Source of the DNA: Faeciplasma gallinarum
GTDB taxonomy: Bacteria > Bacillota > Clostridia > Oscillospirales > Ruminococcaceae
Reading direction: 5' to 3'
Length of the DNA stretch: 30,451 bases
Assembly: GCA_018711085.1 (NCBI GenBank)
Contig: DVIR01000065.1
Location: 1-30,451 of the forward strand
Part shown: piece after piece, positions 21,951 through 28,045 of the stretch
Position numbering within the stretch: the first letter of the stretch is position 1
Layout: the number at the start of each line of letters is the position of its first letter
Notes under the pieces: generated by a model
Told to the model about the DNA's origin: nothing
The model's input: only the letters and a program-made list of their open reading frames with translations
Database searches by the model: none
Program-made: the position numbers and the translations under genes

Positions 21951-23930
21951 ATGGGTAGAATAACATTCATCAATAATAACAGCATACTCTTTGAGCGCAG
22001 AGATGAAACCATGCTCATCGAGCCGTACGGTCTCAACTGCATCAGAGTAAGATCATCAAAAAACGCAAAGCTTTCGGATGAAAAGTGGACGCTTTTGGAT
22101 CCCCTTGACAACTCAAAGCCCGTTTTAGAGGGCGATGACAAGCATGCGACCCTTACAAACGGCGACATAAGCGTGAGGGTTTCAACCACAAACGACTGGG
22201 GCGGCGAGCTTTGCTTCATGCGCAAGGGCAAGCAGATACTCACCACCAAAAACTACGGCGACTACGTCATGCGTTACGTGCACACCGAGGGCGACAACTA
22301 CCGCATAAGGTACGTTTTCAACGCAAACGACGGCGAGCACATTTACGGACTCGGTCAGGAGCAGGAGGATGCGTTCGACCGCAAGGGCACATCGACCGAG
22401 CTTGTTCACTACAACACAAAGTCTGTCATCCCCTTCTACCATTCCTCTTTGGGATACGGATTCCTTTGGAACAACCCCGCTCCCGGAAGATGCGAAACGA
22501 CATTTAACCACACCATGTGGGTTGCGGACAGCGCATATCAGGCGGACTTCATAGTTTTTGTCGGCGACACGCCCAAGGACGTAATGAAAACATACGCAGA
22601 CCTCACCGGCTACAGCCCCATGATGCCCAAGTGGGCGGCGGGATTCTGGCAGTGCAAGTGCCGCTACGAGTCTCAGGACATACTTTTGAACGTGGCAAGG
22701 GAGTACAAGCGCCGCGGAATACCGATAGACGCGATTGTAATAGACTTCTTCCACTGGACGGAACAGGGCGACCTCAAGTTTGACCCCAAGTACTGGCCCG
22801 ATCCCAAGGCCATGTGCGACGAGCTTAAGGAAATGGGAATTGAGCCTGTCGTGTCGGTGTGGCCGACGATAAGCCCCAAGAGCGAAAACTGGGACGAGAT
22901 GAACAACCGCAACATGCTTGTGAGAACGGAAAACGGTCAGTATCCGACCTTTGACTTCTTCGGAATGATCACCTTCATAGACCCCACCAACCCCGAAACG
23001 GCTAAGTTCTACTGGGACAAGGTAAAGAAAAATTACTACGACTACGGCATTAAAAACTTCTGGCTTGACGAGGCGGAGCCTGAGGTTCACCCGCAGCAGT
23101 TTGCAAACCTCAAGATGTATGCGGGAAACGGCGCTCAAACTGCGCTCATATATCCCTACTACTACAACAAGATTTTCTATGACGGACTCAAGAGCGAAGG
23201 CGAAACCGAGATAATCTCTTTGACAAGAGCGGCATACACCGGCAGCCAGCGCGTCGGAGCATGCGTTTGGAACGGCGACATCATGTCGAGCTTCTTTGCG
23301 CTCAGACAGAGCATTTCGAGCGGTCTTTCAATGGCAATGTGCGGCATACCGTGGTGGAACAGCGACATAGGCGGATTCCTGTTCGGCGACACCGAGTCAA
23401 AGAGCTTCCGCGAGTTGATAGTAAGATGGTTCCAGTTTGGCCTGTTCTGCCCCATCATGAGACTCCACGGCACAAGGCTCAATCAGTCTTACTATGTCGA
23501 TGAGGCTCCCGACGTAATGGTCAAGGGCGGCGGCTACAACGAAATATGGCACTTTGGCGATGAAAACTATCCCGTGCTCAAAAAGCTCATAGAAACCCGT
23601 GAAAAGATGAGACCCTACACCCTTGCAATCGCCAAGGAGGCGTCGGAAAACGGTTCTCCCATGATGAGACCCATGTTCTATGAGTTCCCGCAGGACAAAA
23701 AGTGCTACGAGCTTTGGGATCAGTACATGTTCGGCGGCGACATACTCTTTGCCCCGATATACAACGAGGGACAAACCGAGCGCGAGGTATACCTTCCCGA
23801 AGGCGAGTGGATATGCGTGCTTGACAAGAAGGAGTACGCGGGCGGACAGACGCTTTCAATGCATGCCGAAGTGAGCGAGTACATCGCATTTGTCAAAAAG
23901 GGCAGCGATGTTTTGAATGCGTTCATCTGA
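21951..23930 (+). CDS. Glycoside hydrolase family 31 (alpha-glucosidase/alpha-xylosidase)
   Basis: A 659-residue retaining alpha-glycosidase. No signal peptide, so it probably acts in the cytosol on imported oligosaccharides. An N-terminal beta-sandwich (about 1-215, with the HIYGLGQEQEDAFDRKG loop) precedes the (beta/alpha)8 barrel. The nucleophile Asp373 is in FWLDEAEPE and the acid/base Asp443 in VWNGDIMS; substrate-loop motifs IPWWNSDIGGF and MRLHGTR follow. The C-terminal beta domains include GGDILFAPI. The closest functional group I can name is the YicI/XylS alpha-xylosidase branch, but alpha-glucosidase remains possible. AAGGAG lies about 10 bases before the ATG. Its stop overlaps the beginning of the decayed acyltransferase gene downstream. 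Confidence 0.93.
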   Translation: MGRITFINNNSILFERRDETMLIEPYGLNCIRVRSSKNAKLSDEKWTLLDPLDNSKPVLEGDDKHATLTNGDISVRVSTTNDWGGELCFMRKGKQILTTKNYGDYVMRYVHTEGDNYRIRYVFNANDGEHIYGLGQEQEDAFDRKGTSTELVHYNTKSVIPFYHSSLGYGFLWNNPAPGRCETTFNHTMWVADSAYQADFIVFVGDTPKDVMKTYADLTGYSPMMPKWAAGFWQCKCRYESQDILLNVAREYKRRGIPIDAIVIDFFHWTEQGDLKFDPKYWPDPKAMCDELKEMGIEPVVSVWPTISPKSENWDEMNNRNMLVRTENGQYPTFDFFGMITFIDPTNPETAKFYWDKVKKNYYDYGIKNFWLDEAEPEVHPQQFANLKMYAGNGAQTALIYPYYYNKIFYDGLKSEGETEIISLTRAAYTGSQRVGACVWNGDIMSSFFALRQSISSGLSMAMCGIPWWNSDIGGFLFGDTESKSFRELIVRWFQFGLFCPIMRLHGTRLNQSYYVDEAPDVMVKGGGYNEIWHFGDENYPVLKKLIETREKMRPYTLAIAKEASENGSPMMRPMFYEFPQDKKCYELWDQYMFGGDILFAPIYNEGQTEREVYLPEGEWICVLDKKEYAGGQTLSMHAEVSEYIAFVKKGSDVLNAFI

Positions 23931-24609
23931 TATGACCTGCCTTGACATAGCGCAAATGCTCGGTCTGGACGATGAGGTAATCTCCAACGTGGAAAAGCGC
24001 TGCGCCGAGATAGATTTCGGAGCCATATCGTCCTCGCAGAACAAGCTTTTCGACCCCCCGCTGTGACAGGAGGGATTGCAGGAGCTGTGGGACTACTGCG
24101 GCGACGACCCTTTGGGCATGAAGATTCTCACCATAATGCTCGACTGCCTTGTGAAAACGCATGAAAGATATAAAGTCTTAGGGATACCAAATAAAATATT
24201 TATTGACACGATGGGCTTTATTCCGCGCTTTATAGCCGGTCATAAAGCTGCGCACGGCGTGAGCGCGTTTGTGTGGTCGTGGTGGCTCCCGAGAGAGATA
24301 TCCCTTAAAGAGTTCAGAATCGGCGAGTATGAGTACGAATTTTTGACGGACAACGGCGAAAGAAGGATCAACCTTCACATTCCTTCCGACGCCGACCTCA
24401 AAAGCGGCGACATCGAAGCCATCTACCCGTTCGTAAAAGAGTACTACCCCGAATACGACGGCTGCGAGATAGTTTGCGATTCCTGGCTTTTGTCTGCAGA
24501 GCTTAAAAAGCTGCTTTCGGAGGACACCACGCTTCAAAGGGCAATGAAAAAGCACCTTGAGGCGGGAAGAAAAGTCGGCAGCGCATACGGAGTATACGTT
24601 CGCCGGTAA
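23917..24609 (+). pseudogene. GNAT-like acyltransferase (NAT_N/GNAT_C type), degraded
   Basis: The frame starts at ATG 23917 (overlapping the GH31 end) or 23932. It reads LDIAQMLGLDDEVISNVEKR and then LFDPPL-stop-QEGLQELW, with TGA at 24064-24066 exactly where related proteins carry Trp (LFDP..WEEAL); TGG to TGA is one change. It continues with KIFIDTMGFIPRFI, FRIGEYEYEF, HIPSDADL and CDSWLL, all typical of this acyltransferase family. After SAELKKLLS it jumps directly to EDTTLQRAMKKHLEAG. Family members normally have about 40-50 residues here (SNI..F region and the Pro-rich lead-in), so an in-frame internal deletion is likely as well. Two independent lesions make true decay more likely than a base-calling error. 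Family recall is from memory, not a search. Confidence 0.75.
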
Positions 24610-24634
24610 TATATTCTTTCAAACAGGTAAAACT

Positions 24635-24678
24635 AATACCGCATGGGCTGACAAGCTGAGTCCATGCGGTATTTTATT
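24635..24678 (+). terminator. Terminator after the GH31/acyltransferase unit
   Basis: A perfect 12-bp stem (24635-24646 with 24662-24673) around a 15-base loop, followed by TTTATT. Confidence 0.88.
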
Positions 24679-24698
24679 GCAAAGGTCGGTGATAATGC

Positions 24699-24923
24699 AT
24701 GCTTGAAAGTTCCGAAAAATACCTCATAAAGAACACCACGCGCAGGCAGCGCGAAGAAATAGTGCGAAAAAGCCTTCAATGCGATGCAAACGAGTGTGAA
24801 AACTGCTCGGCATGCGGGCTTTACGGCGCGGGCGACATGCTTTTGGCGTACATGCCGTATATCGAGGGCAAAAAAGAGCTGTACGAAATCAACGCAGGCT
24901 TTTCGGGCGGAACAATTAAATAA
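24699..24923 (+). CDS. Small Cys-rich protein, function unknown
   Basis: A 74-residue protein with Cys28, Cys33, Cys36 and Cys39 in CDANECENCSACGLYG, a possible metal site, preceded by a charged helix (TRRQREEIVRKSLQ). The ribosome site is weak (AAAGGT, about 14 bases upstream). It is bracketed by two terminators, so it would need a promoter in the 20-base gap or within the upstream hairpin region; none was clear. The compact Cys cluster and codon pattern support a real gene, and I have an impression of similar small proteins in Oscillospiraceae, but no function can be assigned. Confidence 0.6.
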   Translation: MLESSEKYLIKNTTRRQREEIVRKSLQCDANECENCSACGLYGAGDMLLAYMPYIEGKKELYEINAGFSGGTIK

Positions 24924-24925
24924 TA

Positions 24926-24962
24926 AAAAGCCTCGACCGTTTTCGGACGAGGCATTTATTTT
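24926..24962. terminator. Bidirectional terminator
   Basis: GCCTCG (24930-24935) pairs with CGAGGC (24948-24953), with an inner CCG/CGG pair. A residues on the left and Ts on the right serve both the small Cys-rich gene and the opposing DUF6320-like gene. Confidence 0.85.
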
Positions 24963-25662
24963 ATATGAAGAACATTCTTTTCAGCGCTTCACGCATGTGT
25001 TTATTGGTGCCTATGATGATGAGCAAAAGTCCTATTATCAGGCATGCTATAAACTGGTAGAGCGACCACATGAAGTAGCTTGCGCCGTCAAAGGTGATGT
25101 GCAAAAACATCTCTATCAGCACGGTATACACTCCCACCGCGATGATTGCGCCGCCGTAGATGAACAAATACCCGCTCTGCAAATACTTTGTAAGCGTTAT
25201 CACAGCAGTGACTATAACTCCCGCTATGGCTGTGACGGGAAACGCAAAGGTCAAAAACCACTTTCCGTCCGTCATATATTCAATATACCACAGGTACAAT
25301 ATCACCGACGCAAAGGTGCAGGGCGTAAATATCACCGGATTTGGATGCGAAAACCACCACGGAAGTATCAGCGCCGTGTAGAACACAACCGCCCCTCCGA
25401 ACACGTATCCCGACAATGTGATCGCCTGGTTTATCCTCAGGTCTATGAGCACCGTCAAAATAACCGGCAGTGCAAAAAAGACGGTTATAACCAGCATCAT
25501 GGCGCGGCGGTTATATTTTTTATCGTATCCTGGCGAATAGAACTCCGGATACGGCTTTTCGCCTTTCGGCTGCTTTATGTCCGGATGAAACACCGGCGTT
25601 CCGCAAAGAGGACAGCGCTTTTCGCTGTCTTTCAGCTCAACACCGCATTTTATGCAATACAT
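24961..25662 (-). CDS. Zinc-ribbon membrane protein (DUF6320-like)
   Basis: The product is 233 residues. The N-terminal zinc ribbon has Cys3/Cys6 and Cys17/Cys20 (YCIKCGVEL...RCPLCGTP), then a short basic linker, then six or so hydrophobic helices filling residues 55-225. The layout matches proteins annotated DUF6320, which are often found beside alpha/beta hydrolases and alcohol acyltransferases, exactly as here: it starts 30 bases after the fusion gene with AAAGGAG and must be co-transcribed. Function is unknown; a membrane partner in lipid or ester metabolism is an inference from position. Confidence 0.8.
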   Translation of the reverse strand: MYCIKCGVELKDSEKRCPLCGTPVFHPDIKQPKGEKPYPEFYSPGYDKKYNRRAMMLVITVFFALPVILTVLIDLRINQAITLSGYVFGGAVVFYTALILPWWFSHPNPVIFTPCTFASVILYLWYIEYMTDGKWFLTFAFPVTAIAGVIVTAVITLTKYLQSGYLFIYGGAIIAVGVYTVLIEMFLHITFDGASYFMWSLYQFIACLIIGLLLIIIGTNKHMREALKRMFFI

Positions 25663-25692
25663 AAATACTCTCCTTTCCGCAATCCGGCTTTG

Positions 25693-27852
25693 TCAATCCT
25701 CATCCCGCTGATTGCTCTCTATGCTCACTTTAAGTCCCATCTTTACAAGGTTGGTAAAGAACTCTCTTTCGAGCTCCGGCTCAACCGAACGGCGTATGAA
25801 GTTGATTCTCAGCTCCCCCGCATACGAGCATACGCCGCAGTTATAGGGCGCTGCCGCCTGCGGACCTATTATAAAGTCAAACGCCTTTACATACGGCTTC
25901 ATCTCATCGGGGATGTCAACTGCGCCGAGGTTGGAAAGCGACAGGCACGCCTGCGCCTCTCCGACCGAGTCAAACACCGCTTTCATGATTATATTTTTCA
26001 AAAACAGCGGGACCATTCTTATGGCAAGCAAGCTTTCCGACTTTACATTAGGCGTGAACACCGACTGCATGTATTTTTTGGTTATAAACAAGCCCATCTG
26101 GTGTTTTACCACGTTTGCTATCTCGTCAAAGCTGTAGTCGCCCATTCTGGGGTCTATGCCAATGTTCACAACCATGACAAAGTTGCGCATGGTTCTGCTC
26201 TCAAACAGGTTTCTGAGATTTACCGGTATTTGAATCTTGACCGGAAGCCTGTTTTTCATCTTCTTGACCTTGCGCTTTTGGATGTCGGCTATCGACTTGA
26301 GCATGACGGCGGACAAAAATCCCGTGAGCGTCAGGCCGTATTCCTTTGCCTTTTTCCGAACCTTGCTCACATCCATGCATCCGAGCGTCAGGTGCAGGAA
26401 TCTGTCCGGTTCGGGCGTGCCCATGAGTTTGTACGACTTGCCCTCGCTCCTTTTGGCGCTGACAGCTCCGGTGTTGTTTAAAAAGCTGTCCTCAAGCTCC
26501 TCCGGGTCGGGGTATGCAAGCCTGTCCATAACGCCCTTCTCGTTTTTTATCGTTATCTTGTACTTTTGAGTCAGGTATTCGGCGACAAGGGTCTTTAAAA
26601 ACACCATTCCGCCCGTTCCATCCGTCACGGCGTGGAAAAACTCAACCGCAATGCGATTCTGATAGTACAGCACCCTTATTGCGCACTTGCGCATATCCTC
26701 AAACGGTCTGAGCATAAGAGGCTGATAGGAGTCGCGCATAACCTGCGGCGGGTTTTTCACCTCTTCAAGGTAGTACCAGAAAAATCCCGTCTTGAGCCTT
26801 GCGGCTATCATGGGAAACCTTTTTATCGTTACGTTCAGCGCCGACTGCAATATTTCCGGGGAAACAGGCTCATTAAGGGTTGCCGACAGTCTGAACATGT
26901 TGTACCATCCCCTGCGGCGTGATGCGGGAAAAATCTTTGCCGCATTGTCAAGCCTTGCCCACCTGGGCGACGACTGAGGTATTATGCTTTGGATAAAGCT
27001 GCCGATCATCGCATAATGGCTTTTATACTCCCTTATGTCGTAAAGTATATACGCATGCCACATCCTCGGCGCGATGACAAGCTTTGATTTTGAGCCGGTT
27101 GAGACCAGCTTTTCATACATCATTTTAGAGTCGTCAAGCATGACCTCGTCGCCGCCTGCAAATATGATGGACGGCGGGAAAGTCATGTTTTCAAAGAAAA
27201 GCGGAGACGCAAGCGGGTCGGTCTTGTCCGTGGTGTAGCAATCGGCAAACATCTGAAGTCTTTGCTTTGTCATCGACGGGTCAACCGATGCGTTTTCCTC
27301 ATATGATTTTCCGGACGAGGTGAGGTCCGTCCAGGGCGAAATCGCAATAATTCCGGCAGGCTGTTCGATTCCGAGGCTGTTCAGCTTTATGCAAAGGCTG
27401 TAGCACAGTCCCCCGCCGGCAGATTCGCCGCACAAAATTATTCTTTTGGGGCTGAATCCGTTTGCAATCAGGTAATTATACGCTTCAAGAGCATCCTCTA
27501 CCGGACACGGGAACTTATTTTCCGGTGCAAGTCTGTAAGCACAGCAAAGCACCTTCATGCCGTAGCTTGCCGCAAGCTTTGAACCGAAACCCTTTGCGTA
27601 CTCAAGTCCGCCGCAGGTGTATCCCCCTCCGTGCAGGTACATAATTACGCCGCTGTTGCTGTCCGACTCAGGTATAACCCATTCAACATCAAAGTTATCA
27701 AAGCTGCGCTTCTCAAAGCTCACCGATGATTTGCTTGTGAGCGCCATCAGGTCGCCTATGAGATCCTGCTCTTTTCTCGCCTGTTCTATAGAGCTGCCCT
27801 CTATGAGGGGCTTTAATATATTAAGCTGCGCCCTGACAAATTTCTCTGTCAA
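25693..27852 (-). CDS. Alpha/beta-hydrolase fused to an alcohol-acyltransferase-like (condensation-fold) domain
   Basis: A 719-residue two-domain protein. Residues about 1-295 are an HSL-type esterase: HGGGY at 74-78 (oxyanion), GESAG with Ser144, Asp235 in GGDE and His266. Residues about 300-719 are a CoA-dependent acyltransferase of the alcohol acetyltransferase/condensation superfamily, with the HxxxDG motif HAVTDG at 407-412, FPMIAARL before it, and a late structural motif near LSNLGAVDIP. The family normally has HHxxxD; here the first His is Phe. The two activities are usually separate neighbouring genes, so this is a fusion. I chose the TTG at 27852 because AGAGGAG sits eight bases before it; the longer ATG frame to 27996 runs over the promoter. 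Promoter 27923-27951. Possibly makes or remodels esters or glycolipids; not determined. Confidence 0.85.
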   Translation of the reverse strand: MTEKFVRAQLNILKPLIEGSSIEQARKEQDLIGDLMALTSKSSVSFEKRSFDNFDVEWVIPESDSNSGVIMYLHGGGYTCGGLEYAKGFGSKLAASYGMKVLCCAYRLAPENKFPCPVEDALEAYNYLIANGFSPKRIILCGESAGGGLCYSLCIKLNSLGIEQPAGIIAISPWTDLTSSGKSYEENASVDPSMTKQRLQMFADCYTTDKTDPLASPLFFENMTFPPSIIFAGGDEVMLDDSKMMYEKLVSTGSKSKLVIAPRMWHAYILYDIREYKSHYAMIGSFIQSIIPQSSPRWARLDNAAKIFPASRRRGWYNMFRLSATLNEPVSPEILQSALNVTIKRFPMIAARLKTGFFWYYLEEVKNPPQVMRDSYQPLMLRPFEDMRKCAIRVLYYQNRIAVEFFHAVTDGTGGMVFLKTLVAEYLTQKYKITIKNEKGVMDRLAYPDPEELEDSFLNNTGAVSAKRSEGKSYKLMGTPEPDRFLHLTLGCMDVSKVRKKAKEYGLTLTGFLSAVMLKSIADIQKRKVKKMKNRLPVKIQIPVNLRNLFESRTMRNFVMVVNIGIDPRMGDYSFDEIANVVKHQMGLFITKKYMQSVFTPNVKSESLLAIRMVPLFLKNIIMKAVFDSVGEAQACLSLSNLGAVDIPDEMKPYVKAFDFIIGPQAAAPYNCGVCSYAGELRINFIRRSVEPELEREFFTNLVKMGLKVSIESNQRDED

Positions 27853-27869
27853 GCTCTCACTCCTCTCAA

Positions 27870-27894
27870 AGCCATGCGCAAAACTGCCATGGCT
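27870..27894 (-). other. Leader hairpin next to the ribosome binding site
   Basis: AGCCATG (27870-27876) and CATGGCT (27888-27894), with an inner GCA/TGC stem, form a hairpin in the predicted leader, ending a few bases before the AGAGGAG site of the hydrolase/acyltransferase gene. It could limit or expose the ribosome site. Confidence 0.4.
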
Positions 27895-27922
27895 CAACAT
27901 TCGCATTTCGCATTTAATATCA

Positions 27923-27951
27923 AGTGTAGCACGATCCGATGCATTTATCAA
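27923..27951 (-). promoter_or_regulatory. Promoter of the hydrolase-acyltransferase/DUF6320 operon
   Basis: Minus-strand TTGATA (27946-27951), 17-base spacer and TACACT (27923-27928), giving a leader of about 65 nt to the TTG start. Confidence 0.5.
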
Positions 27952-27974
27952 CGCTTTTTTGTCAAAACTCAATA

Positions 27975-28010
27975 TTAAAAAAGTGCGCCGTCCCAAAAGG
28001 GGCGGCGCAC
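27975..28010 (-). terminator. Terminator of ppdK
   Basis: A 12-bp GC-rich stem with one mismatch (27983-27994 with 27999-28010) and a 4-base loop is followed on the minus strand by TTTTTT. It lies about 35 bases after the ppdK stop. Confidence 0.93.
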
Positions 28011-28045
28011 CATACTTACATATATTGCCGTATGTTCAGCAAGAA

